A program made the translations under genes and the position numbers. Positions 46,501-54,755 of a stretch of 64,000 nucleotides of DNA are shown here, in pieces. Numbering within the stretch: the first letter of the stretch is position 1; each line of letters starts with the position of its first letter. The stretch lies in assembly GCF_016735115.1 (NCBI RefSeq), contig NZ_JAERQJ010000002.1:434001-498000 (forward strand), in the 5' to 3' direction. Under the pieces are notes generated by a model that saw nothing but the letters and a program-made list of their open reading frames with translations, ran no database searches and was not told the origin of the DNA. Source of the DNA: Aquimarina mytili (GTDB taxonomy: Bacteria > Bacteroidota > Bacteroidia > Flavobacteriales > Flavobacteriaceae).

Positions 46501-49500
46501 ATTCTCCTTAAAAAGCTGACTATTTGCTACAAAATCTGTATTAGATAATGGTGTTTTGTTTCCACCGCTATTCCAATCATTTTTATCTGCAGTATTACCA
46601 AAACTTCGACTATAAAGATTAATCCCACAAATATTCCCTTCTTTTTTAAATTTACCCAAATAGACTGTTACCTGCTGGGGAAGATTTCTTGAAAAATTGT
46701 CCCTATAAACAACATCTTTCCATTTTTTAGTATTAGAAGTTTCTTTCAAGTATCCTGCAAAATCTTCTTCAGTCGTATTCCATTTACCTGAAGCATATCG
46801 TTCTAGCACACCATTTTCTGGGACCGTAAAAGCCAAAAGCGCACCATTCTTCTTAAATGTAACATCCTGTGCATTAGATGGTAGCGAAATTATCTTTCCG
46901 GCAGAAGATATAAAAGAAATACTCTCTCCTTCAAAATTAGCCAAGTGAGATTTAAATTCCCCTGGAACAACATCCAGACCAACTAAGAACTGGTATGTTC
47001 CATATTCACCTTCTTCATCATCCTGAAACAAATATAATTTAAAGTCTGGGTTATGAATTTGCGCCCAATCTAAATGAGATAATTGTATACCATTGCCATA
47101 ATCCATTAACCAATCTGTAGCTCCTATAGAAGTACCTAGTTCTGAAAATGGATGTTCTAAACCGAAGACTCCATGCCCCAGTTCATGAGCTATAGTGGCA
47201 GATATATTACTTTTTCCTTCTTCTTCTTTTGAAACATTACCACTAAATATAAATCCAAACTGTCTTTTGATTGGCATGAACCCGGCAACACCATCTCTAC
47301 TTGGTCTGATATTATTACCAAAAACAAATAAATAATACGATTCTAAAGATGTTGATGTACTCGACTTATACGATCTAATAATGGCTTGTTGTTCATTGGT
47401 GTAATTAGCAAACACACCGCTTTCGCCCATTAAGATATTATCTCCACCATATACTGATGGATCAACGGTAAATTCATTAGCAATTGTAAGATTAACATTT
47501 ACAGAAGCTTTACCGAATATGTTATTAACTTCAGAACGAATTTGAGATTCGCTTATAGAAACTCCCTGCACCGGGATAATAGTTACATTAACATCCTTTT
47601 TTGACAAGTGCCAAAGAGAGAACACTCCCGCTATGCTTTGTTTTTCTTCAGAATTTTCTTCTGGTTGTAAAGTCACATAAATATTCTCATGTTCAAAAGA
47701 ATAATACCCTTTTAAGTCTATACTTATGGTATTACCAGAAATTTCGCTTTTTAAAAGCTCCCCGTTTGATGTCTTTACAACAAGTCTATCTGCGGATATA
47801 TTACTATCCGAAATTTCAATTTTTCCTTTTAGTATATCTGCACCTCCATTAGCAACAGCTTTATTGATAATGTTATAAGGTTTGCCATCTGCATCATTAA
47901 TTATTTCGTAATATTTCCCTAGATCATTTTCAAGACCCGATGGTAATTCATCAAAACCATAGGCATAACTACTATCATCTTCAAAGGTTACTTTAATTCC
48001 TTTTGCAGTAAGCTGTTCTACATTTCCATCTTTATCGACTCCTGGAGTGTTTTCAGGAGTAACTCCTCCTCCTTCTGCCATTGGTCCACCTTCTCTAATA
48101 TTTCCTTCTTCATCAATATGAAATGTATCACTAGACCCATCATTATTTCTATCTCTAATCACCACGTCATCTCCAGCTGGATAATCTGTAGTAACACCAC
48201 TAACCGGGTGTGTTACTGTGATACTACCATCCTCATTTACAGTAATATCATCTATCGTAATATCAAAGTCCAAGTCGATCTCTTTAATATCATTATCTCC
48301 TTCAAAAAGCTCTCCTATTTCGTTTACTGATCCCATGCCTCCCCAATCTTCGTCATAATCAGTAACCACAATACCATCGATAAGCTGATAATCTGTATTA
48401 ATCTTAACATTATCGAAACTCACCATAATTTTAGTATCCTGTAAATAAGGAACTACAATAAATCCCCATCCCGAAAATGTGCCATCGCTACCATTAATTT
48501 CTCGTACAGTAACCGGAAAATCTCCTGCAGTGAAGGTTTCATTAGCTCCCATAAACTCCAATGGATCCTGGTTATTGATTACTATCTCTGGAGTAATCCC
48601 ACAATTATAGGTTGACTCTTCATCATCGGCAAGGGTGGTCGTAAACTCATATATTTGCGAATAGGTATACGGACCATTATCCAAGCATTGTCCACCTACT
48701 CTAAACTCATATGTTGTTCCAGGTTCTAAGTTATAAATGCTGGTGTATTCATTAATTGTACCTCCTTCAAACCATATACTACTTTCTGCATCCTTTTTGC
48801 GATATTCTACATTATAGCGAATATGATCTACTCCTTGCCAAAGAATTTTCTCGGTAGTAGGATTTTTTCCTTCTGCCAAAACATATGCAGGTTCTGCACA
48901 GTCTGCGGTATATGTAAAATGATTAATTTCACTAAATCCATCATTTTTAAATACTGAAGTTTCACTAATTCCATCATTAACAACAGCTCTTACTCGCCAT
49001 CCATACATTTTATCAGGTAGTAACTGTGGTTCTGCAGGGCCATATAATAAAGTGGTTGCTCTAGTTGTTGTTTGATACAATGGACGACTCGCCAGAAAGC
49101 CTGCTTGCGGATCCATTTGGGTATCCCACAACTCTGAGATCGTAAACTCATATTGTACATTTGTAGCATTTAAATGACGTGGAGTCCAGTCAAAAACAAT
49201 ATTCTGAGGGTTACGTACCAAAACTTGCTCACCACGTTTAGGGGTATTTAAAAATGGTGGATCATTAAGTACTAAATATACCGTTGCACAGCTTTTACGA
49301 GAAATTTGGCGGTTTGATAATGCATCATATACCTCAAAGCAAAATCGATACAAACCTTCTTTTAATGGAACACTATATTGAAGAGGATTAATCCCTCTTA
49401 AATTCTGAAGTTCGAAATAGGGGCGTAAATCTATATTACTTAATCGTAAAGGAACACCACCATCTAAGAAAATCGGATTAGCTCCGATAACAACATCACT

Positions 49501-49752
49501 GCTCTGTACAGATAAACCTGCGTTATTCTCTAAATAAAATTTTAATCTTACCTGACGATTCGATTCTGTAATATCAGTTAATAATAAGTTTAATAATAAC
49601 TTTTCTGAAGCCGATGAACCATACTCTGATAGTTTTAAACTATATGGCGGAATGATTTGTGGTGTTACATTAACAGGAAAAACCTGGGCGTTTACAGTTA
49701 ATGAAAACAGAAATAGTATATGTAAAAAATAAAATGTAACTTTTTTTAGCAT
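43510..49752 (-). CDS. Large TANFOR-domain protein with metallopeptidase-like domain and C-terminal EndoU/BECR-like candidate toxin
   Basis: A 2080-residue exported protein from the ATG at 49752 (a TTG 15 bp upstream is less likely). Signal peptide MLKKVTFYFLHILFLFSLTVNAQ; TANFOR-type region about 24-185 (VNVTPQIIPPYSLKLSEYG, LPLRFCFEVYDAL-like strands); FN3-like domain about 285-375; acidic, calcium-binding-like stretches; metallopeptidase-like domain with His856-Glu-Leu-Gly-His860 and a possible third ligand His867 plus a WLMDY Met-turn near Met883. A hydrophobic segment near 1534 and long charged helices to about 1950 follow. The last 121 residues resemble bacterial EndoU/BECR nucleases: conserved-looking His2016, a Trp at about 2027 (DPSVWTDAKLEKAIKEAV) and T2076-F-Y2078 near the end. 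No T9SS sorting domain. Last gene of the module before its likely immunity gene. Confidence 0.72.
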   Translation of the reverse strand: MLKKVTFYFLHILFLFSLTVNAQVFPVNVTPQIIPPYSLKLSEYGSSASEKLLLNLLLTDITESNRQVRLKFYLENNAGLSVQSSDVVIGANPIFLDGGVPLRLSNIDLRPYFELQNLRGINPLQYSVPLKEGLYRFCFEVYDALSNRQISRKSCATVYLVLNDPPFLNTPKRGEQVLVRNPQNIVFDWTPRHLNATNVQYEFTISELWDTQMDPQAGFLASRPLYQTTTRATTLLYGPAEPQLLPDKMYGWRVRAVVNDGISETSVFKNDGFSEINHFTYTADCAEPAYVLAEGKNPTTEKILWQGVDHIRYNVEYRKKDAESSIWFEGGTINEYTSIYNLEPGTTYEFRVGGQCLDNGPYTYSQIYEFTTTLADDEESTYNCGITPEIVINNQDPLEFMGANETFTAGDFPVTVREINGSDGTFSGWGFIVVPYLQDTKIMVSFDNVKINTDYQLIDGIVVTDYDEDWGGMGSVNEIGELFEGDNDIKEIDLDFDITIDDITVNEDGSITVTHPVSGVTTDYPAGDDVVIRDRNNDGSSDTFHIDEEGNIREGGPMAEGGGVTPENTPGVDKDGNVEQLTAKGIKVTFEDDSSYAYGFDELPSGLENDLGKYYEIINDADGKPYNIINKAVANGGADILKGKIEISDSNISADRLVVKTSNGELLKSEISGNTISIDLKGYYSFEHENIYVTLQPEENSEEKQSIAGVFSLWHLSKKDVNVTIIPVQGVSISESQIRSEVNNIFGKASVNVNLTIANEFTVDPSVYGGDNILMGESGVFANYTNEQQAIIRSYKSSTSTSLESYYLFVFGNNIRPSRDGVAGFMPIKRQFGFIFSGNVSKEEEGKSNISATIAHELGHGVFGLEHPFSELGTSIGATDWLMDYGNGIQLSHLDWAQIHNPDFKLYLFQDDEEGEYGTYQFLVGLDVVPGEFKSHLANFEGESISFISSAGKIISLPSNAQDVTFKKNGALLAFTVPENGVLERYASGKWNTTEEDFAGYLKETSNTKKWKDVVYRDNFSRNLPQQVTVYLGKFKKEGNICGINLYSRSFGNTADKNDWNSGGNKTPLSNTDFVANSQLFKENVPSPEACDLCPKGEKFYNTYNHLVKNDNDDANLRAISKYSCSSKSGVDYSVLVAQIQDDSDKELKNIFWLSDKALYKKARDAFWDQDNALALYLEAIKKVDNKIDAYGNQLNTESSEENLYAAIYYLNEEFIKTLSIDERIKILSAIFEHNLFITDDFLSSGKSDVSMIKKMLTSLSKEDLTLLLTEVINNKELFKNDNRDVLFEIAYALTDADLKSLHVRSKLRMLEVLLNKRLYNMFGNNEDAIVAKIVKSVKDEEATEFFKHLESTELYSIDEDPLLYHLKEKLSDFLNTDDSYTVFFNEIKRLSDAKNRLANGNLDVKTSIIWDVKQKDYVIVSFVIDNNDFTYHYNSKNHTVGIKTCDSYDLVLVEKTGTYRKVCNKERQLLPNGSSPFDLVGITVLNDVSPFASACKDGEGERELCGKMIVVPAIFIDYLEQKKYEQQWSNFGWNTFNIIITVATFGEGAAAITAIRGASAGTKLAMAGKHWYTLLDFTYTVTDLGLKVANVNMPKEWGYVGYLFAAKTSYDLINKGGAKGLAYLKKASKRERREILEELDVKKDGKPLTDDEIVDYISDVEKKIKDPKTNPDVKKEYEDALKALDNVGDTQAKVLSKIDDFAVSNKSFKDWVKSLDNNPDLLKNLDELGDDLEKFAKDFDFTNAGKVAKFVAEPNLAKAWKILRNHRDIRRLDGNIEVLAKISDRFEYAGKSGFNGLEEIFNGGSKVKSIQNFINGLNKVDEIFESSLPLKFSGIKAGEVKVVRALDGKSEEVARIVKDKLEMKKFLEDGTPVGKPVDGHDILKSGDEVGFKPVNKGLDFSQMDVPGAIKHVKYRDLSDLARRDIVGCHDINEFNKLRQVNAVNNANYNVAAGKKLDEVEEVIIMAEKSHSVPGVKAIEYRVPSTDGRLVENVNGVNVNKGYTTGNTKGKSSTKHFEKTLYDPSVWTDAKLEKAIKEAVQDAANKNGGTVPTKFNGNTTEGYEIEGWFRNGVIETFYFK

Positions 49753-49805
49753 AATAATGTCTTTCAATATATTAAAGTATGTCTATGACTTTACCTTCTT
49801 TAACT

Positions 49806-51161
49806 TTATTCTTTTTGCACCTTTATATCAACTATGATATATGAATTTTGACCATCGTCAATAAAATCTTTAATTTTTATAGCTCCTTTTCTTCCATCTT
49901 GCATCTCAAATAAAACAATTCTTGGAGTCATTACATTATCAAATGCTTGTAATCCTCCAGGGGTTTCTTCTATAATAAGAGCGCTGAGTAATGCATCATT
50001 TTGCATTGCATCAAATTGGGCTGAGGTTAAAGAAGCTGTACAATTACATAATTCCTGAGAATTAATAAACTTAGTTGTTTTAGGGTTTTGTAATGTTTCA
50101 AAGACAACGGCATCTGTACTTATTTTGTCTGGACTCACAAATCGGTTACGATCAAAAGTATTATCTAAACCAAAAAATACCAAGTCAACATTTTGCCCTA
50201 AATCGGGTTGCCCCGTAATTTCTTCTTTATTATATACAGTACGCTGATCTATACTATAAAAACTACCCACCGTATTTCTAGAATGCGCTGTATTAATTCC
50301 TAATCTAATATCGTTTAATACTCTTAAATTTGTATTGGTAAAGAATTCAAATTGTTTTGTAATGGTCTTTGTTTCTTTCCCATTTGTGGCGGTAAGTGTA
50401 ACTGTTTTCATACCTGTTTCAGAAAATACAACTCCTGGATTTTGCTCTGTTGATACTCTTGGAGTACCCCCTTCAAAATCCCATTCATAAGATGTTGCAC
50501 TAATAGAATTATTCTGAAATTGAATTCGAACAGGAATCTGGAAATCATTATCTACAAAAGCTACTTCGCTATCAAAGGCAGTAACTAAAAAAGGATCTAC
50601 TGTAATTGATTTTTCGAGATCGTATGTTTCACGCCCGTTACCTATCTCTAATCGTATTTTATGTTCTCCAGGTTCTGAAAAAACAACAGTACCAGGATTT
50701 TGTTCTGTTGAAGAAGCTGGTGCTCCTCCTTCAAACGTCCAGCTATAGGTATCTGCTCCCGTAGAATTATTTTGAAAAGTAAAACTTGCAGGAGAAAACG
50801 TATCAACCAAATTTGTAATTTCAAAATCAACAATAACCGGATCATCTATTTGTATTTCCAGAACCTTGGTATCAATCGATCCGTCTTGATTACTAGCTGT
50901 TAGTTCTATAGTATATACTCCTTTTTCATTATATTGAATTACTCCTGGGTTTCTATCCACTGATCTTGAAGGTACTCCTCCTTCAAAACTCCATTCGTAA
51001 TCCTCTCCTCCTTCAGTTCTATTAAAAAAAACTACTTGAACCGGTATTGAAAAATCATCATTAAATACTTCGAACTCGAAATCTGCAAAAACCGGAACGG
51101 CTTCTTCTTTGGCACAGTTCAATAGGCAAAGCATTGATATGATAAATATAATTTTCTTCAT
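49806..51161 (-). CDS. Lipoprotein with three PKD-like domains
   Basis: A 451-residue predicted lipoprotein: signal MKKIIFIISMLCLLNC ending at lipobox Cys16. Three PKD-type beta-sandwich domains (about 23-108, 108-190, 195-275) each carry the same signature: an (S/Y)-(Y/E)-(E/S)-W core such as YEWSFEGGVPS, YSWTFEGGAPA and YEWDFEGGTPR, followed by NPGV. The remaining 170 residues form a distinct C-terminal domain with cysteines (LCNCTASLTSAQFD) and no recognised family. It is adjacent to the TANFOR gene (about 50 bp upstream) and likely belongs to the same operon. Surface exposure is inferred. Confidence 0.8.
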   Translation of the reverse strand: MKKIIFIISMLCLLNCAKEEAVPVFADFEFEVFNDDFSIPVQVVFFNRTEGGEDYEWSFEGGVPSRSVDRNPGVIQYNEKGVYTIELTASNQDGSIDTKVLEIQIDDPVIVDFEITNLVDTFSPASFTFQNNSTGADTYSWTFEGGAPASSTEQNPGTVVFSEPGEHKIRLEIGNGRETYDLEKSITVDPFLVTAFDSEVAFVDNDFQIPVRIQFQNNSISATSYEWDFEGGTPRVSTEQNPGVVFSETGMKTVTLTATNGKETKTITKQFEFFTNTNLRVLNDIRLGINTAHSRNTVGSFYSIDQRTVYNKEEITGQPDLGQNVDLVFFGLDNTFDRNRFVSPDKISTDAVVFETLQNPKTTKFINSQELCNCTASLTSAQFDAMQNDALLSALIIEETPGGLQAFDNVMTPRIVLFEMQDGRKGAIKIKDFIDDGQNSYIIVDIKVQKE

Positions 51162-51234
51162 TTAGGGCTATTTCCTTGCAATCTTATATTCAACTTCTTA
51201 AATCACATATTCATAGATTTCTCCATAAACACTT

Positions 51235-54200
51235 TTATTCAAACACTAATTTCAGCGTTTGCGATGATCCATTTGGTGTTTCTAATAGTATTAAATATAC
51301 TCCTGATGACATCGACATAGAATAATCTAATAAAAAATCTATACTATTATTTTCTGTCCTTTCGTTCATTATTTTTCCTGTCATAAGGTCTATTATTTTT
51401 ATGGTAACATTAGACGCTTCTGCTAAGGTAATTTTCGCTTTGAACGAACCTTCATTAGGATTTGGGTACACTATAAATTCTTCAATAAACTCTCCTTTAA
51501 TTGCATTAATCCCAGGAGTTTCTATAGCCGGTTGCACCAATACTGTTTTAGTAAAATCCTCATAACAATCCATTTGATAGGATCTTAAATTAATATCATA
51601 TGCACCCTCTTCTGCAAATCGTAAAATTAATTCTTCATTCGTTTGCGAAACAACATCAATCCCTTCTGGTATTGTCCATTCTACACGTTCTCCCATAGGC
51701 TCACTTACATTGACCAAAATAACATCTTCTCCAGTATACGCCTGAGTAGTGATCAAAAAGTCGGAATCAATAAGGGTATCAAAAACTTCTACGACAATAT
51801 CACCAACCCCTATACACCCTAATCCACTGGTAATAGTTGCTGTATATCTTCCGGGTTTATTAAGTTCTACTGCACTCTGAGAGCTTGTAAAACCATTATC
51901 TGATGACCAAGAGTATGTAGCAGCTGCATCATCAATAGCGATATCAAGGCTTAAAATTTGATCAGCACAAAGTGATCTTTTTTCTTCCATATCAACAATA
52001 ATAGGGTCTGGATCTGTAAGAGTCATTTCATCAAAGGCCTTACATCCTTTACCATCGATTATTTCTAAAACATATGTACCTTGTGTTAAGCCTGATATTT
52101 TATTAGAACTTCCTCCGGTACTCCATTTATATGTGTAGGGTTGTACTCCTCCGGTAATATTTACTTCTATTTCTCCGTCATTACCTTCAAAGCATGTTGG
52201 AGATTTTACTACTATCGGATCTATTACTAATCCATTCGGTTGTTCTATTGTAACACTACCTTCCAACTGACATCCTTTCGCATCCTCTACATATAATATA
52301 TATGTCCCGGCAAAAAGGTTTTCGATGATTGCCGTATCTCTGTCTCCGTTACTCCATCTGTAGGTATATGGTTTTGTACCTCCTTTAACAAAAGCAGTTG
52401 CCATTGCGTCATTACCTTCTGCGCAACTAATTACAGTTTTTGTAAAAGAAACTTCTAGTTTGTCGGGTTGCGGTAAATATTTAAGACTGTCGATTGCCTG
52501 TACTAATTCGTACTCTTGTCCATTTGCAGTACTTATTGGAGTGTAAGTTCCTAGAATTATACCATTTTTATCTTCAAGATTAAGAGCAAAGGTACCTTCG
52601 CTTAAGTTTCTTACGATACTATCGTTTACATTAACATCAACCCATACTCCACCTACATCTTTTTTCCAAATATAACAATATGGCATAAAATTGGCTCGGC
52701 ATTCATCGGTTTGGGCTGTAGTCTTATCAAATCTAACCCCACCAGTAACATAAGCAATTAGTGCTCCATCTTGAAATTGATCCGGTTCGCCGAATGGATC
52801 ATTAGAGTCTACTCCGTTATTGTATTCATTTTCTCTATTACAAGAAACTTCGTTAAGAATCTCGATATTCACCTTTAAAGGATCTGGTTGATCCAGAAAG
52901 TAAGGATCACTTTCTTCAATACATCCCTGTTTATTTATTGCAATACCATGATTTGCATCTCTTGCTGTGATCTTGTATGTACCAGTACCAATACTGTGCA
53001 AAGTAACCGTATAGTCACCATCTGCATTAAACGATTCGATTGTGGTATTTACAGGAGCATTGTTTTCATCTACCCACTGATAATCATAACTATTATCGGC
53101 TTTTGCTGTACCCCCTTTAATAACTGCTATTATACGACCATCTTCAAAGCCAAAAGCTCTTGGTTCATTTACTAAATCTACAGCGATAGTAAGTGGCTCA
53201 ACAGGTTCTTTTACTTCTACAGTTTTTATAGTTATAGGGCCTAATAATGGGTTACCATCAACATCGGTTCCATTAATATCCCTAGCTTCACACTCATTTT
53301 TATCGCGAATTTGTATATTATAAATACCTGCAAAAATGCCTGTGGTTGCATTTAATTCTGTGATCGTGTGCGTAGTATTATTAGAAAAAGGGCGCCATTC
53401 TACCCCAGCATCGTTCCATGCCTGATCTTGACGTTTGATTAAGTATTCATAATACTCATTACCTATTTCTTGAGTACCTCCTTTAGCTACTAGGGTAATT
53501 GTACCATCATCTCCTCCATGACACCAAACATCAGTTACACCTGCCTGGACATCATTATCAAACTCGACAGGATCTGGTCTCACAATAACGAAATCCTCTT
53601 CGTGGCTATCCGCTTCAGTGTAGTAAAGGTGATCCGTACCATCTAGTGAAATATACTCTCCTATAATTTTTAATGTAAAAAAAGAAGTACTACCCGGTAG
53701 ACCTGTAATGGTATGTTTTAAACGATTACCGGGCTCATCAGGAGATCCATTAAAAACATTTATATTATCATCATTAGTAACATTCGCATTTTTATCAGGA
53801 TCAAAAACTTCAAAACCAAATAAATCTCTGGCGCTATCCAATTCTCTATCAAAAGTAACCACAATCAGTCCATCACCTTTACCTGTATTAGGGTCAATAG
53901 AATTATAGCAGCTAACATCTTTTGTTTCTATAGAAACAATATGTGGAGCTGATTTTCTTACTCGATAATCAATTATATTTGATGCATTCTGATCACAAGA
54001 TTGTATTCTAAAATAGATCTTCTCTCCAATAATATCTTCACCCAGAAAGTCCTTTAAGACCACTGTAGCATCCTGTGCATTGGTAACATCCAATTCGAAC
54101 CAATCATATGTTGGTACTGTACAATATTCAAAAACAAGAGGAACGATAGAAACTATACCACAAATTATTTCTTGAGTCCCAGTCTGAAAACCGTATTGCC

Positions 54201-54753
54201 AATTATATACGATTGGGTTAAAACCTGGAGAAGCTGTGATGTTGATTGGGTCCTCAAAACCAGCTAAATCAGAAACCGTAGTTCTATCTACTACCGGAAC
54301 AGGAATTACTTCATAATCGAACTCTATATCCTGGTTTACGTCACTACTATTATTGTGATAATGATCAAACCTCCCAGTAGCACAAGGATTCATGGCTATA
54401 GTATTCCTTAAAGGAGGATTTGTTTCTACTCTACGACCTTTACGACAACTTGTACTAACCCCTTGATCTCTGGCATCATTAGCAAATAAATACAACTCTA
54501 ATCGTTCTATAATGCCTGGTACAGTATAATCTCTATCAGCATCTGTTCCCTCTTCAAAATTTCCCATATTATACCTAATAAGCAAATGTTCTCCTCCATC
54601 AGTTGTAAAAGCAGTTAGAGTAACAATCTCATCACACCTTCTATCCTCGAAACGAGAGCTATAGCTATAATTTCTAACCTTTACAATCGATTCTTGCGCA
54701 TAAGAAGTTGCAAAAAAGAGCAGGCAACTAATTATCATTATAATTTTTTTCAT
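51235..54753 (-). CDS. SprB-repeat adhesin with T9SS type A sorting domain
   Basis: A 1172-residue secreted protein. Signal MKKIIMIISCLLFFATSYAQ; N-terminal unrecognised region to about 400; then at least five SprB-like repeats. The clearest copies (about 790-960) have the pattern GG-(T/V)-xP-YTYxWSxG followed by LxxGTYxLxxxDxKGC. An Ig-like segment follows, and the C-terminal about 80 residues are a type A T9SS sorting domain: IVYPNPNEGSFKAKI, IKIIDLMTGKIM, SGVYLILLE. SprB is the gliding adhesin of Flavobacterium johnsoniae. This protein would be exported and attached to the cell surface by T9SS. It starts 2 bp after the stop of the FN3 gene, so the two are coupled. Confidence 0.85.
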   Translation of the reverse strand: MKKIIMIISCLLFFATSYAQESIVKVRNYSYSSRFEDRRCDEIVTLTAFTTDGGEHLLIRYNMGNFEEGTDADRDYTVPGIIERLELYLFANDARDQGVSTSCRKGRRVETNPPLRNTIAMNPCATGRFDHYHNNSSDVNQDIEFDYEVIPVPVVDRTTVSDLAGFEDPINITASPGFNPIVYNWQYGFQTGTQEIICGIVSIVPLVFEYCTVPTYDWFELDVTNAQDATVVLKDFLGEDIIGEKIYFRIQSCDQNASNIIDYRVRKSAPHIVSIETKDVSCYNSIDPNTGKGDGLIVVTFDRELDSARDLFGFEVFDPDKNANVTNDDNINVFNGSPDEPGNRLKHTITGLPGSTSFFTLKIIGEYISLDGTDHLYYTEADSHEEDFVIVRPDPVEFDNDVQAGVTDVWCHGGDDGTITLVAKGGTQEIGNEYYEYLIKRQDQAWNDAGVEWRPFSNNTTHTITELNATTGIFAGIYNIQIRDKNECEARDINGTDVDGNPLLGPITIKTVEVKEPVEPLTIAVDLVNEPRAFGFEDGRIIAVIKGGTAKADNSYDYQWVDENNAPVNTTIESFNADGDYTVTLHSIGTGTYKITARDANHGIAINKQGCIEESDPYFLDQPDPLKVNIEILNEVSCNRENEYNNGVDSNDPFGEPDQFQDGALIAYVTGGVRFDKTTAQTDECRANFMPYCYIWKKDVGGVWVDVNVNDSIVRNLSEGTFALNLEDKNGIILGTYTPISTANGQEYELVQAIDSLKYLPQPDKLEVSFTKTVISCAEGNDAMATAFVKGGTKPYTYRWSNGDRDTAIIENLFAGTYILYVEDAKGCQLEGSVTIEQPNGLVIDPIVVKSPTCFEGNDGEIEVNITGGVQPYTYKWSTGGSSNKISGLTQGTYVLEIIDGKGCKAFDEMTLTDPDPIIVDMEEKRSLCADQILSLDIAIDDAAATYSWSSDNGFTSSQSAVELNKPGRYTATITSGLGCIGVGDIVVEVFDTLIDSDFLITTQAYTGEDVILVNVSEPMGERVEWTIPEGIDVVSQTNEELILRFAEEGAYDINLRSYQMDCYEDFTKTVLVQPAIETPGINAIKGEFIEEFIVYPNPNEGSFKAKITLAEASNVTIKIIDLMTGKIMNERTENNSIDFLLDYSMSMSSGVYLILLETPNGSSQTLKLVFE

Positions 54754-54755
54754 AT

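Noticed and set aside
47601..48330. Small plus-strand frames opposite the TANFOR gene
   Set aside because: They lie entirely inside a long coding gene, lack family traits and look like antisense shadows. The same holds for the other short frames opposite long genes.
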